Under the pieces are notes generated by a model. The model saw nothing but the letters and a program-made list of their open reading frames with translations. It did not search any database and was not told the origin of the DNA. 64,000 nt of DNA, from the NCBI RefSeq assembly GCF_016918855.1, contig NZ_JADKYB010000006.1, forward strand, positions 186,001-250,000, in the 5' to 3' direction. Made by a program: the position numbers and the translations under genes. This document shows positions 1 through 11,939 of the stretch, piece after piece. The stretch is from Actinacidiphila acididurans. Lineage in GTDB: Bacteria; Actinomycetota; Actinomycetes; Streptomycetales; Streptomycetaceae. Each line of letters starts with the position of its first letter. Position 1 is the first letter of the stretch.

Positions 1-480
1 GGACCGCCCGGTGGCGTCCGGGTCGCCGTCGCCGAGGAGGACGTTCTCCGGCTTCATGTCCCGGTGGATCAGGCCGGCGCGGTGGGCGGCGCCGAGCGCG
101 GCGAGCACCGGCTCCAGCACGTCCAGGGCGGCCCGCGGCGACAGCGCGCCGCGCTCGCGCAGCAGGCCGCGCAGGGTGCGCCCGGCCACGTACTCCATGG
201 CCAGGTAGACGTAGGTGCCGTCGGTGCCCTGGTCGTAGACGTTGACCACGTTCGGGTGGGCGAGGCGCGCGACCGCCTTGGCCTCGCGGATGAAGCGCTC
301 CACGAAGCCCTCGTCGGCGGCCAGGCCCGGGTGCATCACCTTCAGCGCGAGGGTACGGTCCAGCCGCAGGTCGACGGCCCGGTAGACCGTCGCCATCCCG
401 CCGACCGCGATGCGCTCCTCGACCCGGTAACGCCCGTCGAGCACCTGCCCGACAAGCGGATCCTGCACGGTGATGTCCAC
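1..480 (-). CDS. Ser/Thr protein kinase, PknB-type (N-terminal part only)
   Basis: This is the first 160 residues of a Hanks-type protein kinase; the gene runs off the left edge. Visible landmarks are the glycine-rich loop (GGMATVY, about 27-33), the ATP-binding lysine in LALK (47) and the catalytic HRDMKPEN loop (HRD 139-141). Such kinases phosphorylate proteins on Ser/Thr and in actinobacteria usually have membrane-spanning or sensor C-termini, which cannot be judged here. I chose the GTG at 480 because a hexamer TAGAAT lies 8 nt upstream and no good Shine-Dalgarno is near, which suggests a leaderless mRNA. The gene lies downstream of thiG in the same direction, after a 130-nt gap that holds this promoter-like hexamer. 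Confidence 0.93.
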   Translation of the reverse strand, partial: MDITVQDPLVGQVLDGRYRVEERIAVGGMATVYRAVDLRLDRTLALKVMHPGLAADEGFVERFIREAKAVARLAHPNVVNVYDQGTDGTYVYLAMEYVAGRTLRGLLRERGALSPRAALDVLEPVLAALGAAHRAGLIHRDMKPENVLLGDGDPDATGRS

Positions 481-488
481 GACGCCCG

Positions 489-494
489 ATTCTA
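489..494 (-). promoter_or_regulatory. -10 element of the kinase promoter (candidate)
   Basis: TAGAAT on the minus strand, 8 nt before the GTG start, fits the TANNNT consensus of the main sigma factor. I see no convincing -35. The spacing implies that transcription starts at or next to the start codon. Confidence 0.4.
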
Positions 495-612
495 CGAGTG
501 CCTCCCGACAGGGCGGCCGTCCGCAGACGTCCTGTGCCCCAGTCGTGCCGATCCGCGACACAAATGTGATGCCGGCGTACGCGTGTTCGCCGCGCACTGT
601 CCGTAACGGGTC

Positions 613-1428
<816 letters not shown>

Positions 1429-1713
1429 TCAGCCTCCCTGCACCGCGGTCAGGATCTCCACCCGGTCGCCGTCCGCCAGCGCGGTCGCCTCCCACCGGCC
1501 GCGCGGCACCACCGTCTCGTTGAGCGCGGCGGCCACGCCCGAGGGCGCGACGGTCATGGCCGCCACGACCTCGGCGAGGGCCACGGGTGCGGGAAGGGTG
1601 CGGGGTTCGCCGTTGACGGTCACGGTGATCGTGGCGGGCGCGGTGTCCGTACGCGTCGCGCCCATGGCGCCGGTCGGCTCCGTCGTCTTCGTAGGGTCGT
1701 CGGCGTGCGTCAT
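1429..1713 (-). CDS. thiS: Sulfur carrier protein ThiS
   Basis: A small ubiquitin-like sulfur carrier ending in the required Gly-Gly (VQGG), which is adenylated and thiocarboxylated before giving sulfur to ThiG. The core (ITVTVNGEPRTLPAP through DGDRVEILTAVQGG) matches the usual length of about 66 residues. The called start adds about 28 Thr/Ala-rich residues. I keep it because its ATG overlaps the thiO stop (ATGA), but a start at the internal Met (MGATRTD) would also work. Confidence 0.93.
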   Translation of the reverse strand: MTHADDPTKTTEPTGAMGATRTDTAPATITVTVNGEPRTLPAPVALAEVVAAMTVAPSGVAAALNETVVPRGRWEATALADGDRVEILTAVQGG

Positions 1714-2900
1714 GCCGTCTGCTCCTGCCGTACGGGGGCGAACCGGTGGGCGGCGAAGGGCCGTGCGTAGGGCGGCAGTTCGCCGGTGGTCAGGGCCTCG
1801 GCCAGGGCGTCGCCGGTGACCGGGGCCAGCAGCACGCCGTTGCGGTGGTGGCCGGTGGCCAGCAGCAGCCCGTCCAGCGCCGCCGGGCCGAGCAGCGGGG
1901 CGTTGTCGGGGGAGCCGGGCCGCAGGCCGGCCTGCGTCTGGGTGAGCGGCAGTTCGGTGATCCCGGGGACCAGGTCGTGCGCGTCCCGCAGCAGTTCGTA
2001 CACCCCGCCCGCGGTGACCGTGGTGTCCCAGCCGCGCTCCTCGCTGGTCGCGCCGAGCACCAGCTCGCCGTTCTCCCGCGGCACCAGGTAGACGTCGCTG
2101 CCGCGGACCACCGCCCGGACCGTACGGGACAGGAAGGACGCCGGCCCTTCCGGCATGCGCAGCCGCAGGATCTGGCCCTTGACCGGCCGCACCGGGGGCA
2201 GCACCCGCGCCGGCAGCCCCGCCACCCGGCCGCTCTCGCTTCCGGCGGCCAGCACGGTGGCGCCGGCCGCGACCGCGGTGCCGTCCGCGAGCAGCACCCC
2301 GGTCACCCGGTCGCCCGCCACCTCGATCCGGGCCACCTTCGTCCGCAGGAACCGCACCCCCGCCGCCTCGGCCGCCACCAGCAGCGCCGCGGTCAGCCGC
2401 CGCGGGTCCACCTGGTGGTCACCGTCCACCCGCAGCCCGCCGCGCACCCCCGGCGCCAGCATCGGCTCCAGCCGCCGGCACTCCCGGCCGCTCAGCCATT
2501 GCGCCGCGAGCCCCAGCGACGTCTGAAAGGCGTGCAGTTCCCGCAGGTGCGCGCGGTCGTCGGCGTCCAGCGCCACGGCCAGCGTGCCGCACTCCCGGTA
2601 GCCGGTCCCGAGCCCGGTCGCCTCCTCCAACTCGGCCGCGAACTCCCGATATCGCGCCGCCGACTCGATGCCCAGCTTCAGCAGAGCCTGCTCGCCGTAC
2701 TGCAGCTCGGTGACCGCGGCCAGCATCCCCGCCGCCACTTGCGCCGCCCCGCCTCCCGGCGCCGGGTCGGCGACCACCACCCGCAGCCCCCGCTGCGCCG
2801 CCCGCCAAGCCGTCACCAGCCCGATCAGCCCGCCCCCGACCACCACCACGTCGGCGACACCCTTGTTCTCGAGCCCCACCCCGTCATCGGCACGCACCAT
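1710..2900 (-). CDS. thiO: Glycine oxidase ThiO
   Basis: FAD-dependent amine oxidase that turns glycine into the imine used by ThiG. The N-terminal dinucleotide-binding motif is VVVVGGGLIGL (about 19-28), with AGGAAQVAAGML-like flavin contacts and a DAO-type C-terminal end (LRPGSPDNAPLLG, ATGHHRNGVLLAP). The open frame continues upstream through the riboswitch. The ATG at 2900 is preferred because it lies just after the aptamer, with a GGGAGG ribosome-binding site 8-14 nt before it. That gives 396 residues, the normal family size. First gene of the thiamine operon and overlaps thiS. Confidence 0.95.
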   Translation of the reverse strand: MVRADDGVGLENKGVADVVVVGGGLIGLVTAWRAAQRGLRVVVADPAPGGGAAQVAAGMLAAVTELQYGEQALLKLGIESAARYREFAAELEEATGLGTGYRECGTLAVALDADDRAHLRELHAFQTSLGLAAQWLSGRECRRLEPMLAPGVRGGLRVDGDHQVDPRRLTAALLVAAEAAGVRFLRTKVARIEVAGDRVTGVLLADGTAVAAGATVLAAGSESGRVAGLPARVLPPVRPVKGQILRLRMPEGPASFLSRTVRAVVRGSDVYLVPRENGELVLGATSEERGWDTTVTAGGVYELLRDAHDLVPGITELPLTQTQAGLRPGSPDNAPLLGPAALDGLLLATGHHRNGVLLAPVTGDALAEALTTGELPPYARPFAAHRFAPVRQEQTA

Positions 2901-2908
2901 CCGCCGCG

Positions 2909-3000
2909 CCCTCCCTTCGCCGGCATGACCCGGATCAGGTTCATACGGTCGGCAGCCGCCCAGCCACCCTCTCAGCCCGGTCGTCCGGGCTCCCGCGTCT
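2909..3000 (-). promoter_or_regulatory. TPP riboswitch (THI element)
   Basis: Read on the minus strand, the region holds the conserved thi-box parts in order: a GC stem, CTGAGAGGG, a variable arm, then TGAACCTGATCCGGGTCATGCC and GCGAAGGGAGG (written in pieces). The aptamer ends within about 10 nt of the thiO ATG, and its last stem overlaps the GGGAGG ribosome-binding site. This suggests thiamine pyrophosphate blocks translation start rather than causing termination. No terminator lies between the aptamer and the gene. Confidence 0.93.
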
Positions 3001-3063
3001 CTTCTGGCAACGGCCACCCTATCCCTCGCCCCTGCCCACGGAGTAGGCGCGGCGCCTGGCACG

Positions 3064-3209
3064 GGAGTACGTGCAGCTTTTTAGGGGCGCGGGGCTGTGT
3101 CTGATATGCGGCTGGCGCCGCGTGGGCGCGACCAGCCACATCGCACCGGCACCCGGCAACGCACCGCAAGGTGCAACGGGGGGTGGCCGCCCAAGGAGTA
3201 CGCGCAGCC
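3064..3209. repeat. Intergenic repeat of the GGGGCGCGGGG...CGCGACCAGCCAC type
   Basis: The gap between thiO and the flavoprotein holds TTTTTAGGGGCGCGGGG, then a hairpin-prone GCGGCTGGCGCCGCGTGGGCGCGACCAGCC stretch (split here), then an AC-rich tail. From memory, near-identical blocks occur many times between genes in Streptomyces chromosomes. Here it is bracketed by imperfect direct copies of GGAGTACGTGCAGC (3064-3077) and GGAGTACGCGCAGC (3195-3208); a weaker third copy, GGAGTAGGCGCGGC, begins at 3041. Function unknown. I see no gene in 3001-3298. Confidence 0.6.
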
Positions 3210-3298
3210 TTCCCCGGCGAACCCAGAGGGCAACGACGAAGAACCGCCTCAACGGAATACGTCCACCACTTCCCGCCCGCGCCAGCTACGGTGATCGC

Positions 3299-4507
3299 GT
3301 GAGCGAAGACGCACTGATCGTCGGCGCCGGCATGGCAGGCGTGCAGACAGCAGTCGAGCTGCGCCAACAAGGCTGGCGCGGCCACATCACCGTACTCGGC
3401 GACGAACCCCACCCGCCGTACGACCGCCCGCCGCTGTCGAAAGCGGTGCTGCTCGGCGCGGCCGAGGGCGGCGAGGACGTGGACGTACGGTTCGACGTGG
3501 ACTTCGCCGCGCTCGACGTGGACCTCAGACTGGGGGTGCGGGCAGAAGCGCTGCGCGCCGACAAGCACGAGATCGTCACGGACACCGGCGTCGTACCGTA
3601 CGACAAGCTGGTCCTGGCGACCGGCGCCTACGCGGTGACGCTGCCCGGGACGGCCGGCCTGGAAAACGTCTATCCGCTGCGCACCCTGGACGACGCGTCG
3701 GCGCTGCGCCCCGTGCTGGCCCGGCAGCGGCAGGTCGTCGTGGTGGGCGCGGGCTGGATCGGCGCGGAGTTCGCCACCGCCGCGCGGCAGGCCGGCTGCC
3801 CGGTGACCGTGGTGGAGGCGGCAGACCGCCCGCTGGCCGGTGCGCTGCCCGCGGCAGTGACCGAGCCGATGCGGGCCTGGTACGGGGAGTCCGGCGTGGA
3901 CCTGCGCACCAGCACCCCGGTGGCCGCGGTGGATCCCGGCGAGGTGGTCCTCGCCGACAGCAGCCGGCTGCCCGCCGAGGCGGTCGTGGTGGGCATCGGG
4001 GCCCGACCGGAGACCGGCTGGCTCGGCGGCTCCGCCGTCGCCCTGGACGAGATCGGCGCGGTACGTGCCGACGACCGGCTGCGTACCACCGCGCCGGACG
4101 TCTACGCGGTCGGCGACTGCGCCTCCTTCCCCTCCGCCCGCTACGGCCGCCGGCTGCTGATCCACCACTGGGACAACGCCGTCCAGGGCCCGCGCACCGC
4201 CGCCGCCAACCTGCTGGGCGGGGACGAACCGTACGACCCGGTGCCGTACTTCTGGTCCGAGCAGTTCGGGCGGTTCGTGCAGTACGCCGGCCACCACGGC
4301 GACGAGGACACCATGGTGCTGCGCGGCGACCCGGAGGCGGCCTCCTGGACGGTGCTGTGGCTGCGGGACAGCACACTGGTGGCGCTGCTGGCCGTCGACC
4401 GGCCGCGCGACCTCGCCCAGGCCCGCAAGCTGATCACCCGGTCGGCCGTCCTCGACCCGGCGGTGGCCGCCGATCCGGCGGTGCCGCTCAAGGACGCGGT
4501 GCGCTGA
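3299..4507 (+). CDS. FAD-dependent pyridine nucleotide-disulfide oxidoreductase (ferredoxin/rubredoxin reductase-like)
   Basis: A 402-residue flavoprotein with an FAD motif at the N-terminus (IVGAGMAGVQ, about 7-16), a second Rossmann motif for NAD(P)H (VVVVGAGWIGAEFA), the late FAD motif DVYAVGDCA, and a C-terminal reductase domain (FWSEQFGRFVQYAGHH). It probably moves electrons from NAD(P)H to a small ferredoxin; the partner is not adjacent. There is no redox-active CxxxxC, so it belongs to the ferredoxin-reductase rather than the lipoamide-dehydrogenase class. The GTG start is chosen because TACGGT lies 6 nt before it and because upstream codons run through the intergenic repeat. Confidence 0.93.
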   Translation: MSEDALIVGAGMAGVQTAVELRQQGWRGHITVLGDEPHPPYDRPPLSKAVLLGAAEGGEDVDVRFDVDFAALDVDLRLGVRAEALRADKHEIVTDTGVVPYDKLVLATGAYAVTLPGTAGLENVYPLRTLDDASALRPVLARQRQVVVVGAGWIGAEFATAARQAGCPVTVVEAADRPLAGALPAAVTEPMRAWYGESGVDLRTSTPVAAVDPGEVVLADSSRLPAEAVVVGIGARPETGWLGGSAVALDEIGAVRADDRLRTTAPDVYAVGDCASFPSARYGRRLLIHHWDNAVQGPRTAAANLLGGDEPYDPVPYFWSEQFGRFVQYAGHHGDEDTMVLRGDPEAASWTVLWLRDSTLVALLAVDRPRDLAQARKLITRSAVLDPAVAADPAVPLKDAVR

Positions 4508-4616
4508 GCCGGAGCCCGCGCGGCCCGGCCCGTACCCCGTTCGCACCGGACGGAAGGCAGCGGGGCTGCGTGTCGCGGCCGCAGCGGTTGTCGGCGGGTG
4601 GTGGCACGCTTGTGCC

Positions 4617-4991
4617 GTGACTGATTTCTCGTCTGTTGACGCACACATCGACGCCCTGGTCCCCTCCTGGCTGACCCTGCCCGAGGTGGCCGAGCGTCTT
4701 GGTCTCGACGTGACCCGGATCCGCCCGCTCATCAAGGAGGGGCAGCTCATCGCGGTCCGGCGCGGCGAGAACAAGGTGCTGATGGTCCCGGGCGACTTCA
4801 TCGGTGACGGCAAGATCGTCAAGGGTCTGCCCGGCACGCTGACGCTCCTCAAGGACGACGGATTCACCGACGAAGAGGCCCTGGAGTGGCTCTTCACGCC
4901 CGACCCCACCCTGCCCGGCACCCCCGCCGCGGCGCTGCGCGAGAATCGCGGGACCGAGGTGAAGCGCCGCGCGCAGGCGCTCGCCGTGTAG
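4617..4991 (+). CDS. Rv2175c-family DNA-binding protein
   Basis: A 124-residue protein whose first half is a MerR/excisionase-like winged helix ([25 protein letters not shown], in pieces, about 18-42) and whose second half ([21 protein letters not shown]) is the C-terminal domain of the mycobacterial Rv2175c family. Rv2175c is a DNA-binding substrate of a Ser/Thr kinase in M. tuberculosis. A kinase gene lies 4 kb away here, so a similar link is possible but not shown. The GTG start follows TGGCACGCT with a 6-nt gap, a layout shared with two other genes in the window, and no Shine-Dalgarno is visible. Confidence 0.9.
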   Translation: MTDFSSVDAHIDALVPSWLTLPEVAERLGLDVTRIRPLIKEGQLIAVRRGENKVLMVPGDFIGDGKIVKGLPGTLTLLKDDGFTDEEALEWLFTPDPTLPGTPAAALRENRGTEVKRRAQALAV

Positions 4992-5074
4992 TCCCGCGCC
5001 CGATCCGGTCCCCGCGGCGGCCGCGAGTCCGCCGCCGTCGGCCGCCGTCCGCGCGCCGACCCTGGGGAGCCCGG

Positions 5075-5740
5075 ATGACCAGCGCCCACGACCAGCTCGC
5101 CGACGCCCGGCTGTATCTGTGCACCGACGCCCGCGCGGACCGCGGCGACCTCGCCGAGTTCGCGGACGCCGTGCTGGGGGCCGGGGTGGACGTGATCCAG
5201 CTCCGCCAGAAGGGAATGGAGGCCCGCGCGGAGCTGGCCGCGCTCGCGGTCCTCGCGGCGGCCTGCCGCCGGCACGGCAGGCTGCTCGCCGTCAACGACC
5301 GGGCCGACCTCGCCCACGCGGCCGGTGCGGACGTCCTGCACCTGGGACAGGACGACCTGCCCGTGCCGGCCGCACGCGCGATCGTCGGCAACCGGATGCT
5401 GATCGGACGGTCCTGCCACTCCGAGGACCAGGTCGCCGCCGCGGCCGACGAGCCCGGCGCCGACTACTTCTGCACCGGCCCGGTCTGGCCCACCCCCACC
5501 AAGCCCGGCCGCCCCGCGCCGGGCCTGCCCCTGGTCCGGTACGCCGCCGCAATGCCCGCCGCGGTCTCCGCGGGCCGCCCCTGGTTCGCCATCGGCGGCA
5601 TCGACCAGGACACCCTGCCGCAGGTGCTGGCGGCCGGCGCCCGCCGGATCGTGGTCGTCCGCGCCGTCACCGAGGCCCCCGACCCGGCCGCCGCCACGGC
5701 CGCGCTGGCCGCCGCGCTCCGGGCCGCGGACGCCGGTTGA
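5075..5740 (+). CDS. thiE: Thiamine phosphate synthase ThiE
   Basis: Joins the HMP pyrophosphate and thiazole phosphate halves to give thiamine phosphate. The 221-residue TIM barrel shows [36 protein letters not shown] and the phosphate-binding signature [18 protein letters not shown], followed by FAIGGID. I start at the ATG after GGGGAGC, because upstream codons have no family match. It is transcribed away from the thiOSG operon and has no visible riboswitch of its own. It follows the Rv2175c-like gene by 83 nt. Confidence 0.96.
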   Translation: MTSAHDQLADARLYLCTDARADRGDLAEFADAVLGAGVDVIQLRQKGMEARAELAALAVLAAACRRHGRLLAVNDRADLAHAAGADVLHLGQDDLPVPAARAIVGNRMLIGRSCHSEDQVAAAADEPGADYFCTGPVWPTPTKPGRPAPGLPLVRYAAAMPAAVSAGRPWFAIGGIDQDTLPQVLAAGARRIVVVRAVTEAPDPAAATAALAAALRAADAG

Positions 5741-5871
5741 GCCCGGGCCGCCTTACGGGGGAGGAGCGTGCGGGCCGGCCAGGCCAACCCCGGATGTCCC
5801 GCACGTGGCCGGAAAGCGGACGTAATCCGCCAAATGACAAAGCTCGGTGACGCTCGGTCGCCGGAGCCGGT

Positions 5872-5883
5872 TAACCTGCACTC
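5872..5883 (+). promoter_or_regulatory. metF promoter -10 (leaderless)
   Basis: TAACCT followed by 6 nt and then the metF ATG. There is no ribosome-binding site, so the mRNA probably starts at the ATG. A GGTGAC about 19 nt upstream is a weak -35 candidate. Confidence 0.45.
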
Positions 5884-6801
5884 ATGGCCCTCGGAACCGC
5901 CTCCACCCGCACCGACCGCGCGGTCACGATTCGTGAGCTGCTGGCGAGCGGCCGCAGGTCGTACTCCTTCGAGTTCGCCGCGCCCAAGACCGAGAAGGGC
6001 GAGCGGACGCTGTGGAACGCGATCCGGCGGATCGAAGCGGTCCGGCCCACGTTCGTGTCCGTGACCTACGGCGCCGGCGGCTCCTCCCGCGAGGGCACCG
6101 TACGGGCCACCGACCGCATCGTGTCGGACACGACGCTGACCCCGTGCGCGCACCTGACCGCGGTCAACCACTCGGTGGCCGAGCTGCGCAACATCATCGG
6201 GCAGTACGCGGACGCGGGGATCCGCAACATGCTCGCCATCCGCGGCGACCCGCCCGGCGACCCGCTGGGGGAGTGGATCCCGCACCCGCAGGGCCTGACC
6301 TACGCAGCCGACCTGGTCCGCCTGATCAAGGACTCGGGCGACTTCTGCGTGGGCGTGGCGGCGTTCACCGAGATGCACCCGCGCTCGACCGACCCGGCCG
6401 AGGACACCCGCTACTTCCTGGACAAGTGCCGGGCCGGCGCGGACTTCGCGATCACCCAGATGTTCTTCGACCCGGACGCGTACCTGCGGCTGCGCGACCG
6501 GGTGGACCGGGCCGGCTGCACCGTGCCGATCATCCCCGAGGTCATGCCGGTCACCAACGTCCGGCAGATCGAACGGTTCGCCCAGCTCGGCAACGCCCCC
6601 TTCCCCCCGGCCCTGGCCGACCGCATCCTTGCCGTGCAGGACGACCCGGCGGCGGTCCGCGCGATCGGCATCGAGTTCACCACCGAGATGTGCCGGCGGC
6701 TGATGGCCGAGGACATCCCCGGGCTGCACTTCATTACGCTTAATCACTCCACCGCGTCGCTGGAGATCTACGAGAACCTCGGACTGCACCAGCGGGCGTG
6801 A
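5884..6801 (+). CDS. metF: Methylenetetrahydrofolate reductase MetF
   Basis: Reduces 5,10-methylenetetrahydrofolate to 5-methyltetrahydrofolate, the methyl donor for methionine synthesis. The 305-residue length is that of the bacterial single-domain FAD enzyme. Family landmarks are [14 protein letters not shown] at the N-terminus, [48 protein letters not shown] and [11 protein letters not shown]. The next gene follows after 23 nt in the same direction and is probably co-transcribed. The start has no Shine-Dalgarno. Confidence 0.97.
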   Translation: MALGTASTRTDRAVTIRELLASGRRSYSFEFAAPKTEKGERTLWNAIRRIEAVRPTFVSVTYGAGGSSREGTVRATDRIVSDTTLTPCAHLTAVNHSVAELRNIIGQYADAGIRNMLAIRGDPPGDPLGEWIPHPQGLTYAADLVRLIKDSGDFCVGVAAFTEMHPRSTDPAEDTRYFLDKCRAGADFAITQMFFDPDAYLRLRDRVDRAGCTVPIIPEVMPVTNVRQIERFAQLGNAPFPPALADRILAVQDDPAAVRAIGIEFTTEMCRRLMAEDIPGLHFITLNHSTASLEIYENLGLHQRA

Positions 6802-6824
6802 CCCCTGGGTGAGGAAGTGGGCAC

Positions 6825-7829
6825 ATGGGCTACTCGGTGCTCTACATCGCGTTCGGCATCGTCGCGCTGTGGCTGCTGGGTGAAGTGCTGCTGCAGTACA
6901 AGGCCCGGCTGCGGTGGCGACTGCTGGCGTTCGCCGGGTTCATCGCGGTGGTCGGCGGGGTCGCGGTGCGCCAGGTGCCGCTGATCCTGCTGGGCGCCCT
7001 CGCCTTCGGCGCCGGGCAGACCTTCGTCACCCTGTCCTACAAGCGTGGCTTCTCCACCGGCTGGGCGCTGCGCGGCCTGCCCGGCAAGGGCGCCGCCGAC
7101 CGCGACCGGAACGCGGTGGGGACCGGGGGGCCCACGCTGGCCGTCACCCCGGTCGAGGAGGAGGACTCCGGGGGCTTCGCCGCGGCCGGTCCGGGCCAGG
7201 ACGTGGCGGCCGGCGGGGACGACGGCGACCCGAACGGGCCGGGGCAGCCGGGGCAGGTCTACCAGCCGGTCCCGCTGGACGACAGCGGCGAGTACCCGCT
7301 CTACGACGGCCGGTCCTCGTACACCGCCGACCCGTACACCAGCGGCGGCTACGAGGGATACGGGACGCAGGGGTACGAGGGCTGGGGCGGCGACCAGCAG
7401 CAGGCCCAGCAGCCGGCCGCGGCGGCGTACGAGAACTGGGACCAGTCCGGCTGGGGCGGCCAGGGATACGGCTACGACCAGGGCGGCTACCAGCAGCCCG
7501 CTGCCGCCGACGGCTACGGCGGCAACGCCTACGGCGGCGGTTACGGCACCGGCGGCTACGAGGGCGGCACGTACGACTACGGCGGGTACGGCGACTGGGC
7601 CGCGCAGCAGCAGGGCGGTCAGGTCCCGCAGGAGAATCACGGACAGGGGCAGGACCAGGGGCACTCCTCCGAGTCCTACGGCGGCGGGGCGGAGCAGGGG
7701 TACGGCTACGACCCGCAGGCGCAGCCGTACATCCCGCAGCAGCAGCACCAGTCGCCGTACGAGCAGCCCCACCAGCAGGCGCAGCAGCAGTACGGGGAGT
7801 ACGACCCCTACGATCCGTACCGCTCCTGA
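6825..7829 (+). CDS. Membrane protein with a long Gly/Tyr/Gln-rich cytosolic tail, function unknown
   Basis: Three hydrophobic stretches (about residues 3-23, 32-47 and 50-66) form a small membrane domain. A tail of about 240 residues then has almost no hydrophobic residues except Tyr and is packed with GGY, GYG, QQ and YEG motifs. The composition resembles prion-like or phase-separating low-complexity regions. I do not recognise the family beyond a conserved membrane domain often found beside metF in Streptomyces. A GAGG ribosome-binding site precedes the ATG. A role in polar or membrane organisation is speculation. Confidence 0.85.
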   Translation: MGYSVLYIAFGIVALWLLGEVLLQYKARLRWRLLAFAGFIAVVGGVAVRQVPLILLGALAFGAGQTFVTLSYKRGFSTGWALRGLPGKGAADRDRNAVGTGGPTLAVTPVEEEDSGGFAAAGPGQDVAAGGDDGDPNGPGQPGQVYQPVPLDDSGEYPLYDGRSSYTADPYTSGGYEGYGTQGYEGWGGDQQQAQQPAAAAYENWDQSGWGGQGYGYDQGGYQQPAAADGYGGNAYGGGYGTGGYEGGTYDYGGYGDWAAQQQGGQVPQENHGQGQDQGHSSESYGGGAEQGYGYDPQAQPYIPQQQHQSPYEQPHQQAQQQYGEYDPYDPYRS

Positions 7830-7839
7830 AGCCGCCGGA

Positions 7840-7892
7840 CCACGGCGTACGGGCGGGCCGGTGACGACATCGGCCCGGCCGTACGCCGTGGG
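7840..7892. terminator. Bidirectional terminator
   Basis: A long hairpin (CCACGGCGTAC pairing with GTACGCCGTGG, with inner GGGCCGG/CCGGCCC pairing) sits between two convergent genes. It can end both the metF transcript and the geosmin synthase transcript. Confidence 0.75.
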
Positions 7893-7905
7893 TCCGTGCG
7901 GGTGA

Positions 7906-10308
<2,403 letters not shown>

Positions 10309-10360
10309 TTAAGGATCTTGGAGACGGTTTCGGGGGACGGCCGCCCGGGCCCCGCCGTCT

Positions 10361-10386
10361 GGCCCCCGCGTCCGGGCGCGGGGGCC
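10361..10386 (-). terminator. Terminator of the CrtI-like gene
   Basis: A perfect 10-bp stem (GGCCCCCGCG with CGCGGGGGCC) and a 6-nt loop, placed just past the stop codon of the minus-strand oxidoreductase gene. It has no T-run, as is usual in Streptomyces. Confidence 0.7.
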
Positions 10387-10393
10387 CGGACGC

Positions 10394-11911
10394 TCAGCGG
10401 CTGCCGCCCGGGCCGCCGGCGATCAGGTCGGCGACGATCGCGCCCGACATACCGGCGTGGGGCAGTCCGCCGCCGGGGTGGGCCCAGCCGCCGGCGAACC
10501 ACAGGCCCTTCACCGGGCCCTTGTTGGGGGCACGCAGGAGGGCGCCGTCGGCGCCGGCCAGCACGGGCCGGGGCACGGACCCGCCGGGCGCGCCCGTCTC
10601 CCGTTCGGTGTCGGCCGGCGTCCGCGCCACCCGCCACACCTCCCGATCCCTCAGCCCCGGAACGGCCGCCTCCGCCGCGGCCACCAGCCGCCCGGCGAAG
10701 TCGTCCGCCACCCCGGGAGCGGTCCAGTCGACCACGCCCTGCGGGGGAACGGTCGCCGTCACGGTGACCGGCTCATGGGCGCCGTCCGGCCGCAGCGCCG
10801 GATCGTCCGGGCGCAACACGGTGACGGTCAGCGCGTCGGCGCCGGGCAGGTCGCCGCGGTGCGGCCCGAACGTCCAGTCCAGGCCGGGTTCCGGGCGCGC
10901 CGCGTGCACCACGGTGCGGTGCGCGGTGCCCTCCGGGCGGCCGCCGCGCAGCGCCAGATGCACGGTGAACCGGCCCGGCTCGTCCACCGGTCCCGGCTCC
11001 GGCCACTCGTCCTGGTACGTCCAGGGCACGACCTCCTCGTCGTACAGCGCCCGCAGCGGCGCCGCCGCGACCACCGCATCGGCCTCGAACCGTGTCCCGT
11101 CGGCCAGTTCCACCCCGCTCGCCCGGCCGTCCTTCTCCAGCACCTCCGTCACCGCCGCACCGAACCGGAACTCCACCTTCCGGGCCAGGCACCGCTCGTA
11201 CACCGCCTCGGCCAGCGCCCGCAGCCCGCCGCCACGCACGTACCAGACCCCGAAGCTCTGCTCCACGTACGGCAGGACGGTCGCGGCGGCCGGCGCCGTC
11301 CGCGGGTCGAAGCCGTACGCCAGCGCGTGGCTGCCGAGCAGCGCCGCCGCCCGCGGGTCGCCCAGCTCGCGCGCCCCGACCTCGGCCAGCGTCGGGGCGC
11401 CGCGCCGGAACAGCCCGCGCCGCACCACCGCCGGATACGGGTCCCGGCCCAGTGCCCGGGCCCCGCGGCCGAAGGTGTCCTCCAGCAGCGGGCGCCGGGT
11501 GACCTCCCAGACCTGGCGGCCCCGGAGCATCACCTCGCTCCACCGCTCCCCGCTGCCCGGCCCGAACGCCGCGTCCAGCGCCTCGATCACCCCGGACCGG
11601 GACGTGTTGGGCAGCGACACCGCGGTGCCGTCGGCGAAGACGTGCCGGCTCGCCGGATCGGCCTGGACCAGCTCGACGCTCTGCTCCAGCGACTCCCGGC
11701 CGGTCTTCACGAACAGGTCGCGGTAGACCGCCGGGAGCAGCAGCAGCCCGGGGCCGGTGTCGAAGCCGAACCCGTCCCTCTCGAACCGGCCGACGCTCCC
11801 GCCGTAGGTGTCCGCCCGCTCGAAGACCGTCACCCGCTGCCCACCGGTCGCCAGCCGTGCCGCCGCCGCCAGCGCGCCCATACCCGCGCCGATCACCGCA
11901 ATCCGTGCCAT
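10394..11911 (-). CDS. CrtI-like FAD-dependent desaturase/oxidoreductase
   Basis: A 505-residue member of the phytoene desaturase family. It has the N-terminal FAD motif IAVIGAGMGALAAAARLA (3-20), the family sequence ERADTYGGSVGRFERDGF, and the C-terminal GGWAHPGGGLPHAGMSGA that closes the flavin site in CrtI proteins. The substrate is probably a polyprenoid or another lipid. No phytoene synthase or cyclase is adjacent, so a carotenoid role is not shown. TACAGT lies 7 nt before the ATG and no Shine-Dalgarno is visible, pointing to a leaderless mRNA. Confidence 0.9.
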   Translation of the reverse strand: MARIAVIGAGMGALAAAARLATGGQRVTVFERADTYGGSVGRFERDGFGFDTGPGLLLLPAVYRDLFVKTGRESLEQSVELVQADPASRHVFADGTAVSLPNTSRSGVIEALDAAFGPGSGERWSEVMLRGRQVWEVTRRPLLEDTFGRGARALGRDPYPAVVRRGLFRRGAPTLAEVGARELGDPRAAALLGSHALAYGFDPRTAPAAATVLPYVEQSFGVWYVRGGGLRALAEAVYERCLARKVEFRFGAAVTEVLEKDGRASGVELADGTRFEADAVVAAAPLRALYDEEVVPWTYQDEWPEPGPVDEPGRFTVHLALRGGRPEGTAHRTVVHAARPEPGLDWTFGPHRGDLPGADALTVTVLRPDDPALRPDGAHEPVTVTATVPPQGVVDWTAPGVADDFAGRLVAAAEAAVPGLRDREVWRVARTPADTERETGAPGGSVPRPVLAGADGALLRAPNKGPVKGLWFAGGWAHPGGGLPHAGMSGAIVADLIAGGPGGSR

Positions 11912-11939
11912 GCGCAGGACTGTAGCGGCGCCGCGGGCC

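Noticed and set aside
2901..3062. Longer thiO start giving 450 residues
   Set aside because: The extra 54 codons run through the TPP riboswitch; family alignment begins near the ATG at 2900.
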